NCBI GenBank assembly: GCA_040882845.1
Contig: JBBEAM010000009.1
Span: 496,001-560,000, forward strand
DNA length: 64,000 nucleotides
Origin: JBBEAM01 sp040882845
GTDB taxonomy: Bacteria; Pseudomonadota; Alphaproteobacteria; Kiloniellales; DSM-21159
Direction: 5' to 3'
The notes beneath the pieces are model-generated. The model saw only the letters and a list, made by a program, of their open reading frames with translations, was not told the DNA's origin and did not search any database. Shown here one piece after another: positions 28,575 to 37,731 of the stretch (positions are counted from its first letter, which is position 1; the number at the start of each line of letters is the position of its first letter). Made by a program: the position numbers and the translations under genes.

Positions 28575-28973
28575 TGTGATCTCCTGTTGAATGATCGTTA
28601 CTTGGCTACCGAAAGCGGACTTGATGCCGCAGCGATGAGGGGATATTGGAGGAGAAACATTACGCAAGGGTTAATCTCAGAACTTTTTTCTGATCAATAT
28701 TGATTAGAGCAGATCATTACTTTCTGTTTACAAATATTAACGAGAATTAACTAAATACCTCGCCGCCCCCTTTTTACCCTCCCACGAGGCTCTGGGCCCG
28801 CGGCGCGCAGCAGAAATGGCGTCATCGATCCCGAGACGCTAACTCCGAAAAGATAACGACTCCTAAACAACATCAAGTATTCAGAGGATTTATTGAAAAT
28901 ACTCAGCTGCCATCAATCAACAATTTACCGAGCCTCTTTAGTGTGCCAGGAGCATCTCTAGCAGAAAACGACC
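28575..28973. other. AT-rich divergent region upstream of flp, with a 12-base palindrome
   Basis: 399 bases without a gene, much richer in A+T than the surroundings, as expected for a strong promoter region. A perfect palindrome ATCAATATTGAT is at 28693-28704, about 120 bases upstream of the flp start and 270 upstream of the divergent TadG-like gene; it could be an operator. I see no confident -35/-10 pair. Confidence 0.5.
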
Positions 28974-29765
28974 ATGCACGGCATCTTCCGTCAGCTTCTC
29001 CGAAGCCCACGTGACTTCATCGGCGGCAATCGCGGCGCGGTCGCCATTCTCGTCGCCGCGATGAGTATTCCCCTGGTCGGCACGACCGGACTTGCCATCG
29101 ACACCGCGCGCGGCTACCTGCTCAAGGCGCGGATGTCCCAGGCGCTCGACGCCGCCGCGCTGGCCGGTGGCCGGGTGTTCTTCCAGCCGCAGCGCGATGC
29201 CGACATCCAGATCTACTTCGACGCCAACTTCCCTCCCGGTTTCATGCACGCCGAGCTCGGCACGTTGCAGATCGCGGCGGATAAGGTCGTGGTCATCCTG
29301 ACCGACGGCTACAACCAGCTCTACAGCGCCGCCAAGGACTACTATGGGCATAGCTGGTTCACCGACAGCGACTACACGGCGCACGGCCGGATCAGCGCCG
29401 GTCGCCTCGGCACCACCTCCAACTTTACCACCGCGCGCAACCAGCTAAACGACCGCATGGCCGAGACCTGCGAAGCCATGAAGACCGAGGGGATCGTGAT
29501 CTATACCATCACCTTCGCAGTGGCGAACAACTCTGGGGGCAATGCGATCCGCGATATCTTCCGCGACTGCGCCACCACCCCCGGCTATTTCTTCGACAGC
29601 CCCTCCGCCGAGGATCTGCGCGAGACCTTCCGCACCATCGCCAGCCAGCTCTCCAACCTGCGGATCTTCAAGCGACCCGGAGACTGGCTCGCGGATATGG
29701 CGATACGGAAGACAAATAAATTCAACCTCCTGGCGCTTTCGCGTAAAGGGAAACTTCATGTCTAA
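28974..29765 (+). CDS. TadG-like pilus protein with an internal deletion of about 254 residues
   Basis: 263 residues. Positions 1-100 align without gaps to the N-terminus of the next gene (29811-31274), including FIGGNRGAVAILVAAMSIPLVGTTGLAIDT and its membrane segment. From Asp103 (DKVVVILTDGYNQLYSAAK) it aligns to residue 357 onward of that gene. The intervening 254 residues, which carry the MIDAS motif, are missing in frame. The last 30 residues (after NLRIF) differ from the paralogue and are basic. No strong ribosome site precedes the ATG. It may be a decaying duplicate or a minor variant lacking the metal site; the uninterrupted frame and high similarity suggest a recent event. Confidence 0.75.
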   Translation: MHGIFRQLLRSPRDFIGGNRGAVAILVAAMSIPLVGTTGLAIDTARGYLLKARMSQALDAAALAGGRVFFQPQRDADIQIYFDANFPPGFMHAELGTLQIAADKVVVILTDGYNQLYSAAKDYYGHSWFTDSDYTAHGRISAGRLGTTSNFTTARNQLNDRMAETCEAMKTEGIVIYTITFAVANNSGGNAIRDIFRDCATTPGYFFDSPSAEDLRETFRTIASQLSNLRIFKRPGDWLADMAIRKTNKFNLLALSRKGKLHV

Positions 29766-29810
29766 TCTTTAGTATTGGTGGGTCATTCTCCTTTTCAGGT
29801 GCAAAAAGCG

Positions 29811-31274
29811 ATGTCACAGGGATTCACGAAGCTGTGCCGGCACACGCAAGGCTTCTTCGGCGGCAACCGCGGCGCCGTGGCGGTGCTGGTCGCCGCGCTG
29901 ATCATTCCTCTGGTCGGCGTCACCGGACTGGCGGTCGATACCGGGCGCGGCTACCTCCTCAAGGCGCGGCTGTCGCAGGCGCTCGACGCCGCGGCACTGG
30001 CCGGCGGCCGGGTGTACTTCCAGGCACAGCGCGATGGCGACATCCAGATGTACTTCGATGCCAACTTTCCTGCAGGCTTCATGGAAGCGCAGCTCGGCGA
30101 GCTGCAGATCAGCGACAACGTCGACGAAGGCACGCTGACCGTCGCGATCGACGCCAATCTCAGCACCACCTTCATGCGGGTGCTGGGCATCGACGAAATG
30201 GACGTCTCCGCACGGGCCACCGTCAAGCGCGCCGACCGCGGTATGGAGCTGGCGCTGGTGATGGACAACACCGGCTCCATGTACGGCAAAACAGGGGGGC
30301 AGCGAAAAATCGATGTGATGAAGCAGTCTGCGCAGGACCTCATCGACATCCTCTACGGCGAACGCACTGAGATCCCAAACCTCTTCGTCAGTCTCGTCCC
30401 CTACACCGCAGCCATCAACGCTGGCGCGCAGCATAGCGATTGGGTGGACCCCGCCGCCTTGGCCGGCTTCGACTACAGTCCCAACGGCTGGAAGGGCTGC
30501 GTCGAGGCGCGCGACGAGACAAGCGACCGCGACGTCACAGACGACCCGCCGGCGGACGAACTGTTCCAGCCCTACTATTACGCTTACCACAACATCGACA
30601 ACGACTTCCCGCCGATCGACGAGAGCGAGGGCACAAACACCACCAGCAATGCCGGGACAGGCCCCAACCTCGGCTGCGGCCCGCCGATCACGCCCCTGAC
30701 CCAGAGCCGCAGCGCGATCGAAGACAATATCGCAGCCATGGATTCCTGGCATCGCGGCGGCACCACGACGAATCTCGGCCTGGTCTGGGGCTGGCGGACG
30801 ATCTCGCCGCGGTGGCGCGGCCTCTGGGGCGCACCGACCCCTGACGAAATGCCCTTCGACTATGACGAGCCGCTGATGGACAAGGTCGTCATCATCCTCA
30901 CCGACGGCTACAACCAGCTCTACAGCGCCGCCAAGTCCTATTACGGCCATGGCTGGTTCAACGACAGCGACTACACCTCTCACGGCCGGATCAGCGAGGG
31001 GCGCCTCGGCACCACCTCCAACTTCACCACCGCGCGCAACGAACTCAACGACCGCATGGCCGAGACCTGCGTGGACATGAAGGCGGAAGGCATCGTGATC
31101 TATACCATCACCTTCGCGGTGGCGAACAACTCCGGGGGCGATGCGATCCGCGATATCTTCAGCAACTGCGCCACCAACCCTGGCTACTTTTTCGACAGCC
31201 CCTCGTCCGAAGACCTGCGCGAGACCTTCCGGGCGATCGCCAGTCAACTCTCGAACCTGCGGATTTACGAGTAA
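29811..31274 (+). CDS. tadG: TadG-like pilus protein with a von Willebrand factor A domain
   Basis: 487 residues. The N-terminal TadE/TadG-type segment has NRGAVAVLVAALIIPLVGVTGLAVDT, a prepilin-like hydrophobic helix, then SQALDAAALAGG. A VWA domain follows, with MIDAS DNTGSM near residue 150 and a later VVIILTDGYNQLY strand near 358. The C-terminal ETFRAIASQLSNLRI is the usual end of TadG proteins. TadG-type proteins lie in the envelope and are thought to help anchor or initiate Flp pili. ATG 29811 is preferred over 29775 because the conserved N-terminus starts there. It is the second of two tandem copies and ends at a strong terminator. Confidence 0.87.
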   Translation: MSQGFTKLCRHTQGFFGGNRGAVAVLVAALIIPLVGVTGLAVDTGRGYLLKARLSQALDAAALAGGRVYFQAQRDGDIQMYFDANFPAGFMEAQLGELQISDNVDEGTLTVAIDANLSTTFMRVLGIDEMDVSARATVKRADRGMELALVMDNTGSMYGKTGGQRKIDVMKQSAQDLIDILYGERTEIPNLFVSLVPYTAAINAGAQHSDWVDPAALAGFDYSPNGWKGCVEARDETSDRDVTDDPPADELFQPYYYAYHNIDNDFPPIDESEGTNTTSNAGTGPNLGCGPPITPLTQSRSAIEDNIAAMDSWHRGGTTTNLGLVWGWRTISPRWRGLWGAPTPDEMPFDYDEPLMDKVVIILTDGYNQLYSAAKSYYGHGWFNDSDYTSHGRISEGRLGTTSNFTTARNELNDRMAETCVDMKAEGIVIYTITFAVANNSGGDAIRDIFSNCATNPGYFFDSPSSEDLRETFRAIASQLSNLRIYE

Positions 31275-31291
31275 AGGCATGCGGTAGAAAA

Positions 31292-31327
31292 GGGGGGTGC
31301 CGCATATCCGCGGCACCCCCCTTTTTT
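31292..31327 (+). terminator. Rho-independent terminator after tadG (probably bidirectional)
   Basis: A perfect 12-base stem (31292-31303 with 31310-31321), a 6-base loop and six T at 31322-31327. On the reverse strand the same stem is followed by TTTT, so it could also stop transcription of the convergent TadE-like genes. Confidence 0.92.
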
Positions 31328-31395
31328 GTGCCTCGCAGACGCTCTGGCTGACGCCGCGCGAAACAGGGATATCCGGGAGGGGGCTGTCAGCCTGC

Positions 31396-31953
31396 TTACT
31401 GGAAGATCGACTGGTCGATCGAACGGGCACGAAACCAGGAGCTATGATAGAGCTGCCCGAAATTCCCAAAGCGGTCGGTCAGGATCGGTTCGAAGTCGTA
31501 GAAGACTTCTGCCGCGAAGACGGTTTCGTTGTCGCGCACCAGGAAGTTGTCCGGCAGGTCGGGTGCGGCGCCATCTCCGCCGATCTTGCTGGTGACCGAG
31601 AGGCTCCCTGCCCCGCTGCGCTGCCAGATAATTTCCACGTCTTCGCCGGCATCGCGATGCACCGAGGTCAGGACGACGGCACCGCGCTCCGCGAAATCGA
31701 AGGGTTCGGCCAGGTGCACCACCGCGGCGAAGATGTTGTTCACCTCGGTTTCCGTAAGCACCTGCCCGCGCGAGACCAGATCCCCCATGGAGCTGGAGAT
31801 GCGGTCGAGCTTCTGCTGCAACAGGACGAAACGCGCGATCTCGACACCGCCGAGAATCAGAATCGTCAGCACGACCATGCTGACGCCAAGCTCGATGAAA
31901 ACCGAGCCGCGCTGATCGCGCTTGAAGCGTTTGAGAAAGCGCGCAGCGATCAT
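31396..31953 (-). CDS. TadE-like pseudopilin
   Basis: A 185-residue TadE-family protein. A basic leader is followed by the prepilin-like segment DQRGSVFIELGVSMVVLTILILGGVEIARF, with Glu at +5 as in pseudopilins, then a periplasmic domain of about 130 residues (FNNIFAAVVHLAEPFDF region; DRFGNFGQLY near the end). TadE proteins are processed by the prepilin peptidase and act as minor pilins. Its start overlaps the upstream TadE-like gene by 4 bases. The tad cluster thus has two TadE-like and two TadG-like genes. Confidence 0.82.
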   Translation of the reverse strand: MIAARFLKRFKRDQRGSVFIELGVSMVVLTILILGGVEIARFVLLQQKLDRISSSMGDLVSRGQVLTETEVNNIFAAVVHLAEPFDFAERGAVVLTSVHRDAGEDVEIIWQRSGAGSLSVTSKIGGDGAAPDLPDNFLVRDNETVFAAEVFYDFEPILTDRFGNFGQLYHSSWFRARSIDQSIFQ

Positions 31954-32513
31954 GGCTCGCCAAAGGGTTCGTTGCGCACCACGATGGATGCCGTCAAGGA
32001 GACCTTACCGTCCTCGCCCAACATGCTGTTGAGCAGGCCAGTCATCAGTTCCCACTGCGCGTCGATCCGGTAGAGCACGATATCGCCGGGGCCGCCCAGG
32101 CCGGCGGCGCCCATGTCGGCATCCCAGACCCCGTTGCCGTTGACGTCGAGGAAGTCCTCGCCCTCGTCGTAGACGTCGTTCTCCGGGCTGTTGTCTGTAA
32201 AGGGCTCCGGCTTTCCGACGGAATCGAAGCTAGGATAGATCAGCATCGAAATATCCTCCTCGCTCAGCTTGAGCAGCCCGAGGGTACGGTCGGAGACGAT
32301 TTCGATGATCCGCTCTTCGCGGGTCTGGCCGTCCGGCGCTCCGCCGGTGATGCCGAAGCGCGCCGCCTCGCGCACACCGCCTTCCATCATGCTGCTGACG
32401 AACAGCACCATGGAAACCTCCATGATGCCGACCATCGCAAGCGTTAGGATCGGGATGGAGAGTGCGAATTCGACCAGGGTTACGCCCTCCTCGCCGCGGA
32501 GATAGCTCCGCAT
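31950..32513 (-). CDS. TadE-like pseudopilin
   Basis: 187 residues from ATG 32513. The prepilin-like segment EEGVTLVEFALSIPILTLAMVGIMEVSM has the conserved Glu, and is followed by SSMMEGGVREAARFGIT, the TadE signature helix. The middle has an acidic, Asp/Asn-rich insert (NDVYDEGEDFLDVNGNGVWDAD) resembling a calcium-binding loop. The frame continues up to 32597; ATG 32582 is an alternative start, and neither has a strong ribosome site. First gene of the two-gene TadE unit. Confidence 0.78.
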   Translation of the reverse strand: MRSYLRGEEGVTLVEFALSIPILTLAMVGIMEVSMVLFVSSMMEGGVREAARFGITGGAPDGQTREERIIEIVSDRTLGLLKLSEEDISMLIYPSFDSVGKPEPFTDNSPENDVYDEGEDFLDVNGNGVWDADMGAAGLGGPGDIVLYRIDAQWELMTGLLNSMLGEDGKVSLTASIVVRNEPFGEP

Positions 32514-32706
32514 CAAGCGCCACGCGCCTCGGCGGCGCGTATCGCCCTCTACCGCAATTCGGGTCGAGATAGACGCAGGCATGCTTCGTAATCCCATTAG
32601 AACGGCTGAGATACTAGCGAGTAGAGGTGTCTAAAGGCTTAACACGACTGGTTGTAGTCGCGATTGCAGCATTTCCCCGCAGTTTGTCTTGCCGCTACGT
32701 AAGGCC

Positions 32707-32737
32707 TTGACCTTCCAGTTGCTGGAATCTCTATCTC
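32707..32737 (+). promoter_or_regulatory. CueR/MerR-type copper-inducible promoter of copA
   Basis: A -35 element TTGACC (32707-32712) and a -10-like TATCTC (32732-32737) are separated by 19 bases, the long spacer typical of MerR-family promoters. The spacer holds the dyad TTCCAG-TTG-CTGGAA (32713-32727), very close to the E. coli copA operator. It lies about 42 bases upstream of the ATPase start. A cueR gene is not in the window. Confidence 0.8.
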
Positions 32738-32778
32738 TAGCAGCGGAACCGCAAGCTCTTACGGAAGCGAAGTGAACA

Positions 32779-35073
32779 ATGTCAAAGGACCATGGGGACT
32801 GTTGCCACGGCGCTGAACGCGCGAAAAGCAGCCTCCCGCGCGGCGGCGCTTCCGCCTATTTCTGCCCGATGTGCCCCGGCGTGGAAAGCGCGCAGCCCGG
32901 GAGCTGTCCCCGCTGCGGCATGGCACTGGAACCGGCGGAGCCTCTAACCCGAAGCCAGGTCCGCTACAGCTGCCCGATGCACCCCGAGATCGTTCAGGAC
33001 GAACCCGGGGCCTGCCCGATCTGCGGCATGGCGCTGGAAGCCGTCGCGGTGACGCGGGACAAGCAGCCCAATCCCGAACTTAAGGACATGGCGCGCCGTT
33101 TCGCCATCGCGGCCCTGCTGACGGCGCCGCTCTTCGTGCTCTCCATGGGAGAGATGCTGCCGGGCCTATCCGGCCTGCTGCACGGGGCCTGGAACGGCTG
33201 GGTCCAGGCGGGCCTGGCGACGCCCGTGGTGGTCTGGGCCGGCTGGCCCTTCCTGCAGCGCGGCTGGCGCTCGCTGATCACCGGAAACCTCAACATGTTC
33301 ACGCTGATCGCCCTGGGTACCTGGGCGGCCTATCTCTACAGCTTGGCGGCCCTGCTGGCGCCCGGTATCTTCCCCGAAGGCTTTCGCGGCGAAGGTCACG
33401 GCCTGGCGCTCTATTTCGAAGCGGCGGCGGTGATCGTCACGCTGGTACTGCTTGGCCAGGTACTGGAGCTGCGGGCGCGCGAGCGCACTGGAGACGCCCT
33501 GCGCGCGCTGCTCGACCTGGCGCCCAAGACGGCGCGGCGGATCGGCGAGGACGGCGAGGAAACGCAGGTCCCCCTGGAGCGGATCGAGGTTGGCGACCGG
33601 CTGCGGCTGCGCCCCGGCGAAGCCGTTCCTGTCGATGCCGTGGTGCTGGAAGGCCGCAGCTCCCTGGACGAATCCATGGTCACCGGCGAGGCCGTTCCGG
33701 TCGAGAAGACCGAGGGCGATCGTGCGATCGGCGGGACGCTGAATGGCGGCGGCAGCCTGATTCTGCGCGCCGAGCAGGTCGGCGAGGACACGCTGCTGGC
33801 GCGCATCGTGCGCATGGTCTCCGAGGCACAGCGCAGCCGCGCGCCGATTCAACGCCTGGCCGACAAGGTCGCCGGCTACTTCGTGCCGGCGGTGGTCGCT
33901 GCGGCGGCCCTCGCCTTCCTGTCCTGGGCCGCCTTCGGGCCGGAGCCGGCGCTGTCCTATGCGCTGATCTCCGCCGTGTCCGTGCTGATCATCGCCTGCC
34001 CCTGCGCGCTGGGCTTGGCGACCCCGATGTCGATCATGGTGGGCACAGGGCGCGGCGCCCAGGCCGGCGTCCTGATCAAGAACGCCGAGGCTCTGGAGCG
34101 CTTCGCCGCCGTCGATACCCTGGTCGTGGACAAGACCGGCACCTTGACCGAAGGCCGGCCGAAGCTGACCCAGGTGATCGCCGCGAAGGGCTTCGAGCGA
34201 AACGAGCTGCTGCGTCTCGCGGCCAGTCTGGAGCGCGCCAGCGAGCACCCCCTGGCCGCGGCCATCCTCGCCGGCGCGAAGAGCGCGGGCCTCCCCCTGA
34301 GCGCTGTCGAGGATTTCCAAGCGGTGACCGGCAAGGGCGTTTCCGGCAGCCTCGAGGGCAAGCGGATCGTTCTTGGCAACGCCCGGATGCTGCGGGATCT
34401 GGGGATCGATCCCGGCAGCCTCGAAGCCCAGGCCGAGGAACTGCGCGGCGCAGGCGCGACGGTCATGTTCTTGGCCATCGACTCTGCGGCGGCCGGGTTG
34501 ATCGCCGTCGCCGATCCGCTCAAGCAGACGACGCCGGCCGCGGTCAAGGCACTGCAGGAGGAAGGACTGCGCATCGTCATGCTGACCGGGGACTCCCGCA
34601 GCACCGCTGAGGCCGTGGCGCGCGCGCTGGGCATCGACGAGGTCCGGGCCGAAGTCCTGCCCGAAGACAAGCACGCGGCCGTCGCGGCGCTGCAGCGCGA
34701 GGGCCGCGTGGTGGCCATGGCCGGCGACGGCGTCAACGACGCCCCCGCCCTCGCCCAGGCGGATGTCGGAGTCGCCATGGGCGGCGGCACCGACGTGGCC
34801 ATCGAGAGTGCGGGCATGACCTTGGTAAAGGGCGATCTCAACGGCCTGCTCAAGGCCCGCCGGCTCAGCCAGGCGACGCTGCGCAATATCCGCCAGAACC
34901 TCTTCTTCGCCTTTGCCTACAACGCGCTGGGCGTGCCGATCGCCGCGGGGGTTCTCTATCCCGTCTTCGGACTTCTGCTCAGTCCAATGATCGCCGCGGC
35001 GGCGATGAGCCTCAGCTCGGTTTCGGTGATCGGCAACGCCCTACGGCTGCGGAGACTCGATATCGGCGCTTGA
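32779..35073 (+). CDS. copA: Copper-exporting P1B-type ATPase
   Basis: A 764-residue P-type ATPase that pumps Cu(I) from the cytoplasm. In place of GMxCxxC domains the N-terminus has two heavy-metal-binding zinc-ribbon-like units, one near residues 28-52 (FCPMCPG..SCPRCGMALEP) and one near 63-88 (YSCPMHPE..ACPICGMALE). The membrane metal site is CPC at 407-409, the phosphorylated Asp is 451 (DKTGTLTE), and GDGVNDAP and the C-terminal MSLSSVSVIGNALRLR complete the family set. Eight membrane segments. It is preceded by a CueR-type promoter. Silver could also be a substrate. Confidence 0.93.
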   Translation: MSKDHGDCCHGAERAKSSLPRGGASAYFCPMCPGVESAQPGSCPRCGMALEPAEPLTRSQVRYSCPMHPEIVQDEPGACPICGMALEAVAVTRDKQPNPELKDMARRFAIAALLTAPLFVLSMGEMLPGLSGLLHGAWNGWVQAGLATPVVVWAGWPFLQRGWRSLITGNLNMFTLIALGTWAAYLYSLAALLAPGIFPEGFRGEGHGLALYFEAAAVIVTLVLLGQVLELRARERTGDALRALLDLAPKTARRIGEDGEETQVPLERIEVGDRLRLRPGEAVPVDAVVLEGRSSLDESMVTGEAVPVEKTEGDRAIGGTLNGGGSLILRAEQVGEDTLLARIVRMVSEAQRSRAPIQRLADKVAGYFVPAVVAAAALAFLSWAAFGPEPALSYALISAVSVLIIACPCALGLATPMSIMVGTGRGAQAGVLIKNAEALERFAAVDTLVVDKTGTLTEGRPKLTQVIAAKGFERNELLRLAASLERASEHPLAAAILAGAKSAGLPLSAVEDFQAVTGKGVSGSLEGKRIVLGNARMLRDLGIDPGSLEAQAEELRGAGATVMFLAIDSAAAGLIAVADPLKQTTPAAVKALQEEGLRIVMLTGDSRSTAEAVARALGIDEVRAEVLPEDKHAAVAALQREGRVVAMAGDGVNDAPALAQADVGVAMGGGTDVAIESAGMTLVKGDLNGLLKARRLSQATLRNIRQNLFFAFAYNALGVPIAAGVLYPVFGLLLSPMIAAAAMSLSSVSVIGNALRLRRLDIGA

Positions 35074-35104
35074 CCTGGCCCGGCATTCGGGGAGGCTGAC
35101 GCTG

Positions 35105-36397
35105 ATGATCGAAAACGAAGCCCCAGAACTGGCCAACTCCCTGTGGTCGGCAACGGCCAATCCGCATCCCAACTGCCCGCCGCTGCGCGATGCTATCGCC
35201 TGCGACATCGCCATCGTCGGCGGCGGTTTTACCGGCCTGTCCTGCGCCCTGCATCTGGCCGAGCGCGGCGAGAAGCCGCTGCTGCTGGAGGCGGAAGCCC
35301 CAGGCTGGGGCGCCTCGGGGCGCAACGGCGGGCAGGTCATCCCCGGCCTGAAGGAAGATCCCGACAGCATCGAGGCGGCCTTCGCAGGCGAGGCCGGCGC
35401 ACGCATGGTCGCGCTGGCCGGCGGCGCGCCCGACCTGGTCTTCGACCTGATCCGGCGCCACGGCATCGACTGCGACGCACGGCGCAATGGCTGGATCCAG
35501 CCGGCCCACTCCCTGGAAGCTCTGAAGCTCTCGGAAGCCCGCGTCGAACAGTGGGGCCGGCGCGGTGCGCCGATCGAGCTGCTCGACGCCACCGCGGCGG
35601 AGTCCCTGCTCGGTTGCTCCGGCTACCACGGCGGCCTGCTCGATCGGCGCGGCGGCGGCCTGCACCCGCTCAACTATGCCCTTGGGCTGGCCCATGCGGC
35701 CCAGGCCCTGGGTGCGCGGCTGCACGGTGCTTCCCCGGTGCTCAGCCTGGAGCGCGAGCAGGAGCGCTATCTGCTGAAGACCCCGGGCGGCGAGGTCACG
35801 GCACGCCGCGTCGCGCTCTGCACCAACGGCTATACCTCCAACCTGATTCCCGAACTGCGGCGCAGCGTCCTGCCGCTGCGCTCCCTGCAGGTCGCCACCG
35901 AAGCGCTGCCCGAGGCTTCGCGGCGCAGCATCCTGCCTCAGGGTCAGGTCGCCTCGGATACCCGGCCGCTGCTCAGCTATTTCCGGCTCGATGCCGAAGG
36001 ACGGTTTATGATCGGCGGCCGCGGCGCCGAGCGCAATGCCTCGGTGGCCAAACGCCTGCGTGCGCTGCGCGGCGCGGCCCAAGCGCTCTTCCCGCAGCTC
36101 GGCGCAGAGAGCTGGCGCTACCACTGGGGCGGGCTGGTCGCCCTCACTCCCGATCACTACCCTCACCTGCACGAACCCCTGCCCGGCCTGGTCGCCGCCC
36201 TCGGCTACAACGGCCGCGGGGTCGCCATGGCCACGGCGATGGGCAGAGTCCTGGCCGACAAGCTGACCGGCAGTGCCGATACGGAGCTGGATTTCCCGGT
36301 GACCGCGCTGCAGCCGATCCCCTTCCATGGCCTGCGCCGTCCGGTTATTGCCGCGGCGATGGCGTGGCAGCTGCTGCGCGCGCGCCTGAACGGCTAG
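35105..36397 (+). CDS. FAD-dependent oxidoreductase, DAO/PuuB type
   Basis: A 430-residue D-amino-acid-oxidase-fold flavoprotein. The FAD motif IAIVGGGFTGLSCALHLAE is near residue 36, GWGASGRNGGQVIPGL near 67, and the C-terminal GLVAALGYNGRGVAMATAMG near 362. These match gamma-glutamylputrescine oxidase (PuuB) and related amine oxidases more than DadA. Likely chemistry is oxidation of an amine or N-substituted amino acid with H2O2 or quinone as acceptor. It follows copA by 31 bases and might share its transcript, though no functional link to copper is evident. Confidence 0.85.
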   Translation: MIENEAPELANSLWSATANPHPNCPPLRDAIACDIAIVGGGFTGLSCALHLAERGEKPLLLEAEAPGWGASGRNGGQVIPGLKEDPDSIEAAFAGEAGARMVALAGGAPDLVFDLIRRHGIDCDARRNGWIQPAHSLEALKLSEARVEQWGRRGAPIELLDATAAESLLGCSGYHGGLLDRRGGGLHPLNYALGLAHAAQALGARLHGASPVLSLEREQERYLLKTPGGEVTARRVALCTNGYTSNLIPELRRSVLPLRSLQVATEALPEASRRSILPQGQVASDTRPLLSYFRLDAEGRFMIGGRGAERNASVAKRLRALRGAAQALFPQLGAESWRYHWGGLVALTPDHYPHLHEPLPGLVAALGYNGRGVAMATAMGRVLADKLTGSADTELDFPVTALQPIPFHGLRRPVIAAAMAWQLLRARLNG

Positions 36398-36407
36398 CGG
36401 ATGCGGA

Positions 36408-37652
36408 TCAGGCCGTGCCCCTTAGCTCCTTGCCGAAGGCCACGAACAGCAACGCACTGGCCGCGAGCACGTAACACCCGCAGGCCGCAAAGAGCGCTTC
36501 GAAGCTGACCCCAAGATCGATCAGCACGCCGAAAATGACCGGCCCCAGCGCGGTCGAAAGTACCATCAGGGTCGCCGCCACCGAGCGGATCGTTCCGAGC
36601 CTGGCAAGGCCATAGAGCTCCGCCCACATCGAGGTGGTGATGGTCGCGGCGAAGCCGGTGCTAATCCCGGCAAGCAGCATGTAGATCGGCGCCGTGGCGA
36701 TGCCCTGCCCCAGGGCGAGAACGAAGCAGCCGGCGGCGAAGGGCAGCTCGTAGAAAGGCATCAGGCGGACCGCGCGCAGGCGGTCGACCAGATAGCCGCT
36801 GACGAAGGTGCCGGCGATCGAAGCCGCGGCGTAGACCGAGATGCTGCCGGCGAACCACGCCAGGGACCAGCCCCTGGCTTCGACCAGCGGCACCTGATGG
36901 AAGAAGATCGCGGTGTTGATGAACCCCGGCGCGATGATCGCCGGCAGGATCAGCAGGAAGCGGCGCTCGCTGAACAGCAGGGCATACTGGCTGAGCAGGC
37001 TGCCGCGCGGCCGCTGTCCGCCTTCGCGCGCCAGGATGCGATCGTGACGCGCGCGCTGATCGCGCAGCAGCAGGACCACCGCCGGCAGGACGACCGCAGC
37101 AAGCAGCGCCGCCAGACCGAGCCAGACGCTGCGCCATCCCAAGGCGGCTATGGCGGCAACGGTGAGGATTGGGAACAAGGCTTCGCCCGCCGGATGCCCC
37201 ATGGTCGCGACGGCGATGGCCCGGCCGCGCCCGCGCTCGAAATAGCGCGCCATGGAGGTCACCGAGGCGTGGCTCATCACCCCCTGTGCCGAAAGGCGGA
37301 GCAGAAACAGGCAGGCCGCGAAAACGGCCAGATGCTCGGCGAAGGAGAGCAGCAGACAGGCCGTTGCAAGGACCGCACAGGCGCCGCCGGCATAGACGCG
37401 CAGGTCGATGCGGTCGATCTGCGCGCCGAACCACAGCATCGACAGCCCGCTGACCAGGGTCGCCGCCGAGTAGAGCGAGCCGAAGGAACCGTGGGTCAGC
37501 CCGAAGGTGTCGCGGAACTCGGCATTGAACAGGGCGATGAAGAAGGTCTGGCCGAAGCTGGAAAAGAACGACAGCAGGAAGCCGAAGCCGAGCAGGCGCA
37601 GGCTTTCCGGCGCCAGCAGGCCGGGTGCGGGCGGGTCGTCGCGCGGCGGCAC
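36408..37652 (-). CDS. MFS transporter
   Basis: A 414-residue major facilitator with about twelve membrane segments. The first is GFGFLLSFFSSFGQTFFIALF. The gene resembles the monocarboxylate/OFA-type branch and carries RYFERGRGRAIAVATMGHPAGEA in the fourth-to-fifth helix region. I choose GTG 37652 because GAGGAGAAGACGAC precedes it; the frame extends to 37868 but overlaps a small upstream gene. It converges on the FAD oxidase with a 10-base gap. The substrate is unknown. Confidence 0.82.
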   Translation of the reverse strand: MPPRDDPPAPGLLAPESLRLLGFGFLLSFFSSFGQTFFIALFNAEFRDTFGLTHGSFGSLYSAATLVSGLSMLWFGAQIDRIDLRVYAGGACAVLATACLLLSFAEHLAVFAACLFLLRLSAQGVMSHASVTSMARYFERGRGRAIAVATMGHPAGEALFPILTVAAIAALGWRSVWLGLAALLAAVVLPAVVLLLRDQRARHDRILAREGGQRPRGSLLSQYALLFSERRFLLILPAIIAPGFINTAIFFHQVPLVEARGWSLAWFAGSISVYAAASIAGTFVSGYLVDRLRAVRLMPFYELPFAAGCFVLALGQGIATAPIYMLLAGISTGFAATITTSMWAELYGLARLGTIRSVAATLMVLSTALGPVIFGVLIDLGVSFEALFAACGCYVLAASALLFVAFGKELRGTA

Positions 37653-37731
37653 GTCGTCTTCTCCTCGCGGGCAGGAATGTGGGCGCCTCCGCTTGCCACG
37701 GGAGCGGGCGCGCAGGCAAGCGGCAAAGCGT

